Of a DNA stretch of 64,000 nt, positions 42,947-59,018 are shown piece after piece; the first letter of the stretch is position 1, and each line of letters starts with the position of its first letter. This DNA is from Cristatella mucedo. Its lineage: Eukaryota; Bryozoa; Phylactolaemata; Cristatellidae. The notes below the pieces were generated by a model. The model was not told where the DNA came from. It was given only the letters and a program-made list of their open reading frames with translations, and made no database searches. The position numbers and the translations under genes are program-made. The stretch covers positions 654,001-718,000 of the forward strand of contig WPIO01000116.1 of assembly GCA_009760855.2 (NCBI GenBank). Reading direction: 5' to 3'.

Positions 42947-43639
42947 TACAGTGATCCCTCGCTACTTCGGGCTTCTACTTTCGCGGCTTCATTTTATCGA
43001 GGCTTTTTCGAATACGCTTACATGCATTAAAAAGTTGATCGAGATAGTGAAACTGATATAGCGCGTGCTTAATTGTCTGAGTCAATCATGCACTCCTGTA
43101 TGACAATTAAAACTAAAATTACTGTACGCATGGAACGCGGAAGAAGACGACGACGCACCTGTTGAAGATACTGCACACCTAAAGACTCTCCTACTGAAGT
43201 CGGGCCTTCAGAGGAGCAGTAACCGTGCTCTCTTCTTTGCTGTGCTGTACGTCTCTTCATCTTAATCTTCATCGCTTCATCCTCAAACAAGTCGAACTAT
43301 TTATATAGGTTAGTGGTTGTGTGTAAGACCTGTGTGTGTGTGCTTGTAATTAAACGTACAATAATAATATGATGATTGTAACGACTAACGTAGCACATTT
43401 TCTCTGATTTCGCGTAATATATTGGGTAATAAGAGTGCAATGTTAACTAATGAGGCGTTATTTTATTTCAAGAAGGCTCTAATAATGTTAAAAATCGTAT
43501 TTAGAGGGTCGTAAACAGGTTTTCTATGCTCTAACTACGAAGCATTTGATTTATAAATGGAGAACCCTATTTTGCAGGCATTCGCTTATCGCGGTAGAAT
43601 CTGCAACTAATTATCCGCGATAAACCAGGGACTACTGTA
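42947..43639. mobile_element. Mariner/Tigger-like non-autonomous DNA transposon (693 bp)
   Basis: Left end TACAGTGATCCCTCGCTAC; right end, reversed, TACAGTAGTCCCTGGTTTAT with CGCGATAAGCG inside. Both ends lie at TA. No transposase frame is evident. Confidence 0.6.
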
Positions 43640-44964
43640 AATATATCTCCCATATCGCAAGTAGGTAAGTAAGTCAGCACTGGGGCCGCTCGTCGGAGAA
43701 GTGCGGTGGTGGCAGGTTTGTGTACTGGCAAGCCTGCCACGAGTGATTATCGCAGATGTCTTTAATTCAAGATAAGCAATTGACTCCGATGCACCTGATC
43801 AACGATTATAACTATCAATCTAGAGCCGATCAAAATCTCCGGAACTATACAAATACGTTGATATCGACTGATTACTCCGGCAGCGCCTCGCTTGAGGGCC
43901 TTTCTGGGTGCTCCGGTGTAAGTTTGACGGTGCTTCTCAAAAAAAGGCTGCACCATTTTTCACTGGTAGGGCTGCTACATTTCAATGACGGTGCTTATCA
44001 CGAAAAGGTTGCACAAGCGCGCTGGAAAGTGGCCCGTGGAATTCTTAGCTACCACTTTATCGGTGAGAAAATTTACACTTCCCAAAATTTGGGAGGTTAA
44101 TATTTTAATGGAGATTTCGGAGCGGTCGCTGTCACATGTCTTTTCAGGAATGGAGAGTAGCGGCGGCGTCTGGGCAGAGCAAACCAAATCCTCGACTCAG
44201 TAGCTACGATCGAAGGAACGCACTTTGTTTCTTCTTCGCTTCGTTGATGCCAGAGACTTATTATTGTTTCTATTAGACTGCAGTTACTAACTACAGTTAC
44301 TAAGCTGCTGAATTTTTACGCGATCAGATCGCTATTACGTACACTAGGAGGAAGATATCTTTCAGCGACGTCTGAAGCTTTTCCCATGCGTTTTTGTTAA
44401 TTGCCGCTATCGTCGCAATGCTTTGCCCTGCAGAGATCGCTATCGTGAATACTCACTTACCCGCAAGCTTTAGATGACAAGTGGAAGGGCGTATCGTATA
44501 TCCATCGACTACGGACTGTCTCACTAATGGTCACCACAAGCCTTAAAGTTGCGTCACCGCGAGAAGAGGTCATCTCGAGTGACGTCCTACGCCGTACTTT
44601 CACGTGGCTTAAGCACGTTGCAATGGTTGAGTCTTTTCAACCTTTGATCTTCCTTGAGAGTTTTTCTTAGGTTTCGGCATTCGATTCGGATACCAAAACA
44701 AAGTCTAGCTAATGAAGCTCGTCTCCTGAAAGCTCTACGATATCCCATCTCTCTGCGGGCTTCCCTAGCACACGAACTTAGCCCAGTCATAACTAACACT
44801 TGTGATCTTTCTCTGAAAAAAAAGGTTGTACCAAAGTACTTCAAATCGGCCGCCGTTCGATCACTACTTTAAAGTTTGCATTAGATACAGAGGCCCATGT
44901 AAACTATCGCTCAGTTCCCATTCTTCTTTTTTTAGAGATTCTTGAAAGCAGCTGTCTCAAAGCA
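43640..44964. other. Intergenic, no gene recognised
   Basis: Open frames at 43756-44100 and 44587-44844 resemble no family. Confidence 0.45.
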
Positions 44965-46150
44965 GCTTGCAGTATACATTGAAAAGAATTGATTGTCAAG
45001 ACAATCTACATGTCACCACTCTTCTAAAAGTTCTCTCTCCCGTGCAACTAATGAGATCCTATCCAGCAACGATGACGGAAATGTTCCTGCCCTAGAGCTG
45101 CTAGATCTATTAGCTGCCTTCGACACTATTGATCACGATATCCTACTTGAACGATAGAGAACAATGATCGGTCTAGAAGAGACATGTGTGTGGTTTAAAT
45201 CGTATGTGTCCGACGTGTTTAATCCGCATAGTATGGGGCCAGGTCCCACCCACCGTGCAGTAACTTGTCAAGTCTCATAAGGGTCCGTCCTCGGTCCTTT
45301 GCAGTTTTCAATTTTTGCTGAACCAGATCAGAGAGGTCACTCGGGCCACAGAATAGGCAGTCACTTTTATGCTGACGATACGAACCTGTATTTGTACTTA
45401 AAACTCAGCATCTGCTGCAGCGACGTATAGGCTAAATGCAAGACATTCGATCCCGGATTTCGGCAAACTACCTTACACTTCACGGCGATAAAACGGATCA
45501 ACTACTCATAGGACACCCGAAGCGTGTGGCTTGAGTAGGACACTTTGCGCATCTAACGGATGGCGCTGTTGCACGGCTTCCAGTGTCTGCCCGGAATTTG
45601 GGCGTCGTTTTCGACAGTTGGCTAAATTTTGAAAGTTTCATTGTTAGGCAGAATGTTACCACTGCTAGCCACGACTTCCGATATCGTGCTAAGATTACGG
45701 ACTGTCTAACATGGTGGCTTGCAAAACATATAACTAGCTCCCCGGTTCTGTCGCGATTAAATTATTGCAATTTCATTTTGGCAGTGCTACCGCAAAAACC
45801 CATTGAACGACTGCAACTTGCGATGTCAGTGGCTGGAAGGCTAGTTAAAACATTCCAGAGGTTAGATCATGTGTCTAACTTTTTGAAGGACATCGGATGG
45901 ATTAGGGTAAAAAAACAGCGCCGATTTAAGCTCTCAAAGCTGACTGACGAGGCCTAACAGAGCTTAGCTCCTTTATTCCTAGCTGAATAGCTGCACCAGT
46001 CTCCTCGTGCTTCCTCAGGTACCCCTCAGGTGGACAATAAATTAGCTGTTATATTCCGACGCTCGAAGACCGTTGGCGACCGAAGCTTTTGGTCTGCAGT
46101 TCGCGGACTGTGGAACTCACTATTTGGCGACGACGACACCTGAAAGGGCA
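44965..46150 (+). mobile_element. LINE family 2, decayed copy with part of the reverse transcriptase
   Basis: Plus strand shows LLAAFDTIDHDILLER near 45110, FYADDTNLYLYLKLS near 45367 (catalytic YADD), SARNLGVVFDSWLNFE, LSRLNYCNFILAVLP, then DNKLAV and the C-terminal part near 46030. Several frame breaks. Confidence 0.85.
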
Positions 46151-46424
46151 TAAGACCTTCAAAGCGTCTATATTTTAGTCCCCGGCTTTTTATCCAGCGT
46201 GTTATTATTATTATTATTTTTGCACGCACCGAATTCGTGTAGTTCCCTGCTAGCTGACGCTGCGACATTCCCGGACTAGACGACATTCCCACAGGAGCTG
46301 AAAACGCACCCGCTCCTCATAGCATTGGCTGGCTCAGTGTGTATTGTCCTTTTGGTGCTCATGTGTGCTGTCGTTGTGTTCAAGCGCCTAGAAAGAGGTT
46401 TAGTTATCCGAGCGCGCAATGTAC

Positions 46425-46895
46425 CTCCGTCAGTAACTCCACAAAGTCATAAAGACCGTGTGGGCGTTACGCACGAGAGTTTTGTATAGCGCACCCACAG
46501 CCTAAGCGGCTTTCGGTACGCATTCGGTACCCAACAGACTTCGTCTCACGCAACAAAGAGAAAGTGGGAAGCATAGCAGAGTCAGGAGAGCAGTTGAGGT
46601 AGTGAGTAGCATAGAAGTAGCAGTTCAGGACCGCTGAAAAAAGATGTGCCATAGTCGGCAGTTGGAGAGTAGATGTCGTTGCGTAAGAATTGTGCAAGCG
46701 AGTTCCACAGTCTAGGACCTGCAGAGCTAAAGCTTCTGTCGCCAACTGTCTTTAAGCGGAGGAATGGGACAGCTAATTTATTGTCCACACAGGACCTGAG
46801 GGCGCGAACAGGCTGAAACTGATGCAGCAGTTCAGCTAGGTATGAAGGAGCCAAGCCGTGGCGGGCCTTGTCGGTCAGCGTAAGAACTTTGCTAT
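46425..46895 (-). mobile_element. LINE family 2, 3' fragment, well preserved
   Basis: Minus strand: MAPSYLAELLHQFQPVRALR, CVDNKLAVPFLRLKTVGDRS, FSSAGPRLWNSLAQFLRNDI. One frame break, then a C-terminus like the copy at 5591, and the 3' UTR. Confidence 0.9.
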
Positions 46896-47000
46896 AATAA
46901 TGTCTGACTTTTTTTATGTGCGCAGTACATATATTTTCACATATTACAAAAGGGTACGAAAATTAGTTGCGCATGTTTATTTGTATTAAATCATAGCAAG

Positions 47001-47145
47001 AAAATATTTGAAAAAGCGCCCTCAGAGAACTCAATCTCTTTCCAGGCGCTTTGCATTTGCTGCAAAGGAAACACTATCGAATGGCTACTGGTTGTAAGCT
47101 CAATAAACAGCAAGAATAAGATGATTAGCGGTGACATGCACAGGT
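47001..47145 (-). mobile_element. LINE family 1, 3' UTR fragment
   Basis: AAAGCGCCCTCAGAGAACTC, TTGCTGCAAAGGAAACACTA, GGTGACATGCACAGG. Confidence 0.8.
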
Positions 47146-47544
47146 GTGCCAGCCTCCAGCGGCCTGAGCTGATGCTTAAAAGAAAAGAGGCGTGTTCTCG
47201 CTGGCGAAAATTTGCCAGCGAGACCAAGGAAGAAGCGCTAAAACCTCACGGAGCCGAAGCGTCGAATTCGTCGGTCGCACTGGAGCAGCAACATGCAGCC
47301 GTTAGTGGCGACGCAGTAGGACCATGCTGAGTCGAGATCTTTCGCGGGTATCAGCTAGCTTGGTTATTGTAAAGTATGTGGCACAGTATATAGTACATTC
47401 AACTATACTCATGGGTAACAAACACTAGGACTAACTGAGACGTTCGCGTGACTGACGCCGAGAGCTGCGCTGCGTTTACACGAGAGCTCTCTGTTTGCTC
47501 ACGTCTCCGTGCTGCATTTGCAGATCGCCGTCTGCAGACTTGTG

Positions 47545-47962
47545 TTAATAACAATAATAATCACAATTATAATGCACTTGATAAAGCGCCCTCAGAGAAC
47601 TCAGTCTCTTTCTAGGCGCTTCACATTTGCTGCAAAGGAAAATGCAATTGAATGGTGAGTAATATCATGCTTGATAAACATGAATAAAATGGTTAGGGGT
47701 GACATCCACACGGTCAGCATGCATATATGGTTAGTGGCAGCATGCACAGTGTTAGTACGCATGAGCACATGAAGGACGAATCACAGGGACCCACTAAGTG
47801 CTGTCCTAAATAGGTGTGTTTTTAAGTTTTTAAATGTGGTTAAGTCAAGGAACGTTCTGACGCAAGTCGGGAGTGAGTTCCAAGCTTTGGGAGCATACGA
47901 GCTAGATGCACGATCTCCAAAGGATTTGAGGTTTGTACGAGGTATTGGTAAACTGCATTGTC
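47545..47962 (-). mobile_element. LINE family 1, 3' fragment
   Basis: GCACTTGATAAAGCGCCCTC tail and UTR, then the complement of the ORF end up to about 47960, where orientation flips. Confidence 0.88.
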
Positions 47963-48560
47963 CCCGATCTCTTTGCGGCAGCCGGTGCAGTATCGTACAT
48001 CATTTTTTCTCTTTACCGTACGATACATTTCTCCGTCGCTTCAGCCGAAACTGGCTCCCGATGCCGCAGCGCATTGACTTCAAGGTTCTGCACTCACTTT
48101 TAGGTCATTTTTTATTAGATACAGAGCACTTATCAGAACTACTCCCCCCACCGGGCTACGAATCTCACCGCCGATTTTCCGGAATAAGACCGTTTAGCTA
48201 CACCCCGTATCAACCTCAATCTTATGGAGAAAGGGCCTTCAATTCGTATGCTTCCAAAGCGTGTAACTCATTCCCGACGGGCATTATGACATCCCCTGCC
48301 TTGACGACACTTACAAAGAAGCTAAAACCGCAGCTATTTATCACAGCGTTTAGTCGGTCCGCGCGATTTGTCTTTTTCGCGCTTATGAGTGACAAAAGTG
48401 TGTACGCTGTGCCACTAACTGCACTTGCACGCTGACCTTGTGCATGTTACTTTTAACCATGGTATGCTTGTCAACATTGTGCATGATAGCACTAACTATT
48501 CGATTATAATTTCTTTACCACGAAAGACTTTACTTAGCTCATATAACGAAGCCGAAGGCA
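47963..48560 (+). mobile_element. LINE family 1, 3' fragment in opposite orientation
   Basis: Plus strand: NWLPMPQRIDFKVLHSLLGH, then SYGERAFNSYASKACNSFPT and LTTLTKKLKPQLFITAFSRS, and 3' UTR TGACCTTGTGCATG. Head-to-head with the previous fragment. Confidence 0.88.
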
Positions 48561-48596
48561 CACGTAATTTACCCTGATTTTTATTGGCACTAGCTA

Positions 48597-48650
48597 CTAC
48601 TACTACTACAGCTGCTGCTACTGCTGCTGCTGCTGCTACTACTACTACTA
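48597..48650. repeat. CTA/CTG trinucleotide repeat
   Basis: Mixed TAC/TGC units about 330 bases before the receptor gene. Confidence 0.9.
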
Positions 48651-48977
48651 GAATCGTTATATTATAGTATATGTTAAACGGTTGAACTTAGGGCTCGTTG
48701 AAATATCCGCTTTAATTGCTATCGCCACTCCTCCCGATGCGATATCTACGTTTTCGCGCTCATGTTTCGCTTGATGTGTCCACGGCATTTGCAGATCGCG
48801 GTCACTGGCTGCTTCAGATTTGTGGTAGACGGCGCAGACCCAGATGCCATTTCTCCTCTTTGCCTCGTTACTAGCTAGCGATTTGGAATTTGCTTCGTCT
48901 CACTGACGACGGGGCCCGAGGGGACGAGGTGGAAGGCTGCGAGAGGAATTCGCACCGAGGTCACTCGTGATCGCGAA

Positions 48978-50087
48978 ATGCCGACACCCGCCAACGCCTC
49001 CGCAGTCTGGGACGCCTCGCCAGCGTCTGCAGAGCTCAGCGCGGGCTTCCGTCAGCTGCTAGCGGCTCTCGCCGGCCTGATGGCCATTGGCGGTTTGGCG
49101 TCCAGTGCGTCCGCATTGCTGGCCGTGGCCGCATCCAAGGAGCTCCGGCAGTCGGCCTACTACACGCTGCTCGCTGGCCTGGCAGCGGTTAACGGCCTGC
49201 TGTGTGTCACGTGGATCTACGCGGCTGTGAACTTCGTGCTCGGCAGAGGCGACGGAAGTGTCGACTGCATTGCCATCGCGGGAGCGACGGTCTACCTGCT
49301 GTACCTGTACCTCTGCATCATGGCCGTCATCGCGCTCAATCGTTATGTGGCATTGACGACGAGCTGCTGGCCTCCGCTCCGAGTCTTCGCGTCACCACGA
49401 GGCGTTCGCGTGTCGCTCGCCGCACTCTGCATCGGATGCCTGGTCGTTCTAGTGCCACACGCGGCTCGGTTTGGGCGCTTGGGCTACGACGTTCGTGGCC
49501 GAATGTGTTTGCTACCGAGCTGTGACCTTGGCAGTCGGACGTACTTCCTTATCATTTGCCTAATAGCGTACGTCCCAATCGCAGCGATGGCCAAGTGCTA
49601 CTTTCATATAATAATAGAACTAATGAAAAAGATCGCCAGCTTACGGTCGAAGTTGCCTAACTCAGCAGTCGGCACTGGTCGGCCGATTCGCGTCAAGCGC
49701 CTCAGGAAGCTACTCCGATCGACCGTTCACTGCGCCGTCATTCCGGCATTGCAGCTTTTCAGCACGAGTCCCGCTATGCTCGACCTGTTCATAGCCACGT
49801 ATAGCTGTCAGGAAAGCGCCGCGGCCTCTCCCAACTACTGGTCGCCATTGCTGTATCTGCTCCTGTTCTTGGGCGTAGCCACGAACGGAGCGCTGCTCCA
49901 CGCCACCGGCGTGGATCTGCGCAAGGCAACGCTGAGCGGCTTCTGGCTTTGCGTCGATCGATCGTCGCCGCGCGCAGTCGGACTCGAAGTCATCCAGGCG
50001 AACATTCGCCGACGAAACGCTCGTCGAGCAGTTTGGCCAGAGGGGGCACGAACGGCACGGAGCTGCGGCTCGTTGACGTCACGCTAG
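48978..50087 (+). CDS. Intronless class A (rhodopsin-like) seven-transmembrane receptor, orphan
   Basis: 369 residues. Predicted G-protein-coupled receptor in the plasma membrane; ligand unknown. N-terminus about 25 residues with an NAS sequon at 6-8. Hydrophobic segments: TM1 about 27-52, TM2 60-86, TM3 97-123, TM4 144-163, TM5 188-214, TM6 244-272, TM7 286-309. Cys97 at the start of TM3 and Cys177 or Cys182 in loop 2 could form the usual disulphide. The TM3 end is ALNRYVAL, an NRY in place of DRY, as in melatonin-type receptors. TM5 has AYVPIA. TM6 lacks CWxP (HCAVIPALQLF) and TM7 has ATNGALLHATG where NPxxY should be. Basic loop 3 (RPIRVKRLRKLL). Start ATG is the first after an in-frame break; upstream LINE 3' ends leave about 400 bases for a promoter. 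Confidence 0.85.
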   Translation: MPTPANASAVWDASPASAELSAGFRQLLAALAGLMAIGGLASSASALLAVAASKELRQSAYYTLLAGLAAVNGLLCVTWIYAAVNFVLGRGDGSVDCIAIAGATVYLLYLYLCIMAVIALNRYVALTTSCWPPLRVFASPRGVRVSLAALCIGCLVVLVPHAARFGRLGYDVRGRMCLLPSCDLGSRTYFLIICLIAYVPIAAMAKCYFHIIIELMKKIASLRSKLPNSAVGTGRPIRVKRLRKLLRSTVHCAVIPALQLFSTSPAMLDLFIATYSCQESAAASPNYWSPLLYLLLFLGVATNGALLHATGVDLRKATLSGFWLCVDRSSPRAVGLEVIQANIRRRNARRAVWPEGARTARSCGSLTSR

Positions 50088-50180
50088 ACGTAGACGTAGA
50101 CGTAGACGTCACGCTCGTAGACGTAGACGTCACGTCTCGTAGACGTAGACGTCACGCTAGACGTAGACGTCACGCTCGTC
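50080..50180 (+). repeat. GACGTA/GACGTCACG minisatellite over the receptor stop codon
   Basis: Tandem GTAGAC and GACGTCACGCTC units. The stop TAG (50085-50087) lies in the first units. GACGTCAC resembles a cAMP-response element core. Confidence 0.85.
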
Positions 50181-51950
50181 TGCCTGATCAAAAAGCGGTG
50201 GAGCCGGCGATGTCGGTGGCTGCAGTGCCTCGAGCGTCGATCGCTACCGCGAAAGCGCGTTCCGAGTCGCCCGTCGGCGGAGAACTAGCCTGGATCGAAA
50301 CGCGGCGTTCGAAGCTGAAGCAAGTTCATTACCCTCCCCCTCTTGGAGTGCGAGCTGTCAGCGGAGGTGACCTTCGGCTCATGCGGTGCTCAGGGTCAGT
50401 TAAGACAGCTGCACTCTCCACCGTTTCGCAATTCAATGGCACTTCTACTTTTCCGCAAGCTTTCTCTGCCGATGTGGCGGCGCGCTCGCGCTTTGGGACG
50501 TGACTTCCGGTATCGAGCCTCGGTCGGGTGGGGAGGGAGTTCGCCGCATCGAACGTTCAAGAGCAACGTCGACGCTTAGCTTTTCTGATGCCGATGTCAT
50601 CACCGCCCGTTCGGGTGCGCCAACCGTCCGCTCAGCGACTATGTAGCGCAATTGTCGTTCACGGGTATCGATGTAGCCTCTAGCTGCTCACGTCTCAAGA
50701 CTATAGTAACGCGTTCTTATTTTCTGCGTCGGTGGATAGCAACAGCATGGGCTGGCGTCAGCCGAGCGTGTACGCGTGTTGGACGCGAACTGGCGTCTTG
50801 GCATCTCTCGCGATGCTCGCCCGGCGAGTCGCCACTGACGGGGATCGCAGTGGTGCATCTATTCCTCCAGACGCTGCGCAGTGCAATTAGTTGGACTCTG
50901 CTGTCTTTAGCGACTTCAGAATGGCACAATCCTGGCGAAAGTCGAGTTCACTGAAAGCACCGGCTGCACGGTCCTAGGGACTCGGCCTAGGAGTAAGCCG
51001 CGCACAAGGTACTCGCTCTTCGCCACCGACGTCGTGGGTCCGAACCAAAAAGACGTGGCGCTCGAAGTCGAGCGAGCGGCGAAAATCTCCGATTAAGCGT
51101 CAGAGAGCGCGGCGTCGTCGCTACGTCGCTCAGCCGGTACGGCGGCGGGCGAAGTCGAGCGGACGTCGCAATATATCGGCTCACAGCAGCCTACCGCTCG
51201 TCGCAGAAGCTCGTCCACTATTCGTCGGGCAGATCGTCGTCGTCCTAGCAGAGTGACGTCGGCCAGTCACTCTCGCGCCACTAGCGCTGGCCAGATCGTG
51301 AGACGAACTTAAATGTGGTCAAATATCGCTCACCGAATAAATGTACGTCACTCCGATCGTCTGAGCCTCTGCTTCTCGTGCTCATCTTCTCCGTAAGAGG
51401 AAAGTCTTCAGGGCAAAAAATCAACGCGGTTGAGAGAGAGAGAGAGAGCAGAGTTCATCGCTCCGAGGCAATGCGCCTCTTTCAAATTTCGCGCCTTTTC
51501 TCTCGGGCAGTCGGTGGCTGATATCGCTCGGCTCGCGGCGCTCTGGCTCCTGCGGCAGTAACCTCTCCAGCCGACGCTCCAGCCTGCTGGAATCTTCTGG
51601 ATCGTCGAAGTGAACTAATGGCGTTGGCGTGTCGCGTCGCGCCGGACCGACCGCAGTCGCTCGCCTCGCGCCGGTTGTCTTCCGCCACGGCGGCGGCCAT
51701 TGCGCCTCGTCGTATTGCGTCCCGGTCGGCCGTTCGTCAGCAGGTAGGTACCTGCAGCCTAGCTGCTGCCGCTCCGCGAACGCCCGCATCTAGACGGCTT
51801 TTATCGTACGGCCTTCTCGTGCGACAGCGTCGACTGAGCGCACTAGATGCTACCGCGGCACTGACGCTGACGAAACAAGAGATGGCTGACCGCAATCAGT
51901 AGCCTTGCTTCTTGGTGCAGAGAAATCCAAAAAGTAAATAAATAAATAAA
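50181..51950. other. GC-rich intergenic stretch
   Basis: Many overlapping open frames on both strands caused by GC content. None has a recognised domain. A possible first exon is discussed under findings (51618-51743). Confidence 0.4.
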
Positions 51951-51952
51951 CA

Positions 51953-52205
51953 AACGCCAGCTGATTTTCCAGCCTCACTTTATAGCAGCAGAAGAGCCTT
52001 AAAGGCTTCCGCCAGCAGCTGATGGATGGCCTAGAAATGTAAAGCGTCTAGAAAGAGACTGAGTTTCTCCGAGTTTACTTTGTCGTGTTATTATCTTTAT
52101 TTTTACCACCGCTTGCAGTGGCCAATACAGGATCTCCCACTGATGACAACGTACCCATAACCTGGGTCCTGAAGTGAGAGCACCTTACCTCTAGGCTAAG
52201 GCCCA
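51953..52205 (-). mobile_element. SINE family A copy interrupted by a LINE tail
   Basis: Minus-strand SINE A (AGCAGAAGAGCCTTAAAGGC ... CACCGCTTGCAGTGGCCAAT ... CCTCTAGGCTAAGGCCCA) is split by a plus-strand LINE tail at about 52023-52106 (GTAAAGCGTCTAGAAAGAGA, CTGAGTTTCTCCGAG, TTATTATC). Confidence 0.8.
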
Positions 52206-52559
52206 CGGGATAAACTTCGGATGGTTCTGCGCGCGGTATCGCGCGTGGCCGGGTCGACGCTAGCTAGATAGGACGAAAAGAATTAGAGCCCTTTATTGTT
52301 AATCAAGTGACATGCAACGACAGGTGGAGGCTGTAAACGCAAAACCACGCTACAATAGCAGAAAGACAATGAAGCGGACATTAACCAGACGAAATTGCAA
52401 AGCCTGCCTGCCGGTATAATTCATCCCTGTCATTCGGGTACAATCTGCCTTAGGTCAAGGGCTTGCTATGTTTTACAAGTGCAGTTTCTTTCTAAATGAC
52501 GGCACCGCTCCTGATCGTTGTACGAGTTGTACGGCTGCGACACTCGATGCGGGATGTGC

Positions 52560-52815
52560 GGCGGTCAGGATGTGACGTACGGGAGTGACTGCGGTAGTGA
52601 CGTAGAGGGGCGGGGCAGTCGCGCGAGGCGCTCCGGCGGGCGAGAGGGGCGAAGAAGAAGGGAGTCGTGCTTCTCTCTGCTCCGCGCTCGTAGTGAAATA
52701 ATGCTGACGGAACGCCGGCGACGGCACGCGGAACGCCAGCACGCGGAACGCCGGCGGACGGCCAACGCCACCGCCAGCGTTCTGCGTGCTGCGAGCGACG
52801 GCAACCGGACTACAA
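52560..52815. other. CpG-rich block with short tandem repeats
   Basis: Very CG-rich, including GCACGCGGAACGCCGGC-type repeats at 52720-52765. Could be a promoter region; no attached gene is clear. Confidence 0.35.
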
Positions 52816-53458
52816 GAAAGATTACTTGCTAGCCACATATACTTCTGTGCCCTCCGGTCACGCGGTTTAATAGCAGAGATAATTAATTTATTGACAATTT
52901 TTTCTAATTCACAAATTCTAAATGGTTTCCCACCAAGATTACGACAACTTGTCTAGTTTCTCTTAGTTTTCATTTTTAAAGTGCTTGCTTAGTGGCAATT
53001 CAGGATATATCGTTTCTTTTCAGCTTCCTTCGTTGAGCGGCTGGTTCAGCTGCGAAAGTCACTTTGGGAATTGCACAGCCATGGCTGTGAGCACATCGCC
53101 CCCAAGGTCGTAGCTCAGTTGCTTACGCTTCTTCGAAAGTCAGCAAAATTGCTTGGCATTTGAGGTTTATGCTAAGCTTTCGAAGAGCCGGTGGCAATCG
53201 TTTTGCTTTCTAACTTTGCTTATACATGTATATATACATTTATGTTTATATATACACACATATGTATTTACATATATTAGCTAATAAACTTTACATATAA
53301 ATAGATAAATATATATATATACGAGCAGCTTGCGGAATCGCTTAGCTGAGTTATAGTAGTTCCGTCACAGAAGACAGCACTGGGCCGTCTTGCCGCTTGA
53401 CGAAAGGGCACCGCCGTGCGGCGTGACGAACTTTCTCCCTTTAATTAGTAGATATGCT

Positions 53459-53604
53459 ATAGCTGATTTGACAGCCTCATTTGTATAGCGGCAGAAGGGC
53501 CTCAACGGCTGTCACCGTCGCTTGCAGTTGGCAATAAAGGATCCTCCACTGCAGGATTCAAACCGGCGATTTCGGTCGTAAAGGGTGAGCTTGGCCCTCG
53601 CGTC
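53459..53604 (-). mobile_element. SINE family A copy
   Basis: AGCTGATTTGACAGCCTCAT, GCGGCAGAAGGGCCTCAACG, B-box complement GGATTCAAACCGGCGAT. Confidence 0.85.
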
Positions 53605-53903
53605 CCATTCTCCCTCGCCTTATTGGCCCTCGCGTCCAATTGCCATTGACAATTATTTTGAGTTATCATCTTTTTTTAAATTTAAATATGGGCTGAATTC
53701 GTATTTTGCAATGTCGGCATTCAAGTCTGCAAATGAGTAGAGAACGTTGCTGCATAACTTAGTCACAGTTTGGTTTGAAACTGCATAGAGCTTATGCTGA
53801 GACTGTTTATGAGAGAAGTCTATGGTTGCACTTTTAATAACTTTTGCAACAATTTCACATTCGGAGCCAGACGTATCGCCCACAAATTCAAATTCAATTT
53901 AAA

Positions 53904-59018
<5,115 letters not shown>

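Noticed and set aside
52473-52838. Overlapping frames on both strands in the CpG-rich block
   Set aside because: Caused by high GC; no domain, and both strands are equally open.
53650-53890. AT-rich open frame of about 80 codons downstream of the TRIM stop (minus strand)
   Set aside because: No ATG, different frame from TRIM, no recognised domain; most likely 3' UTR.
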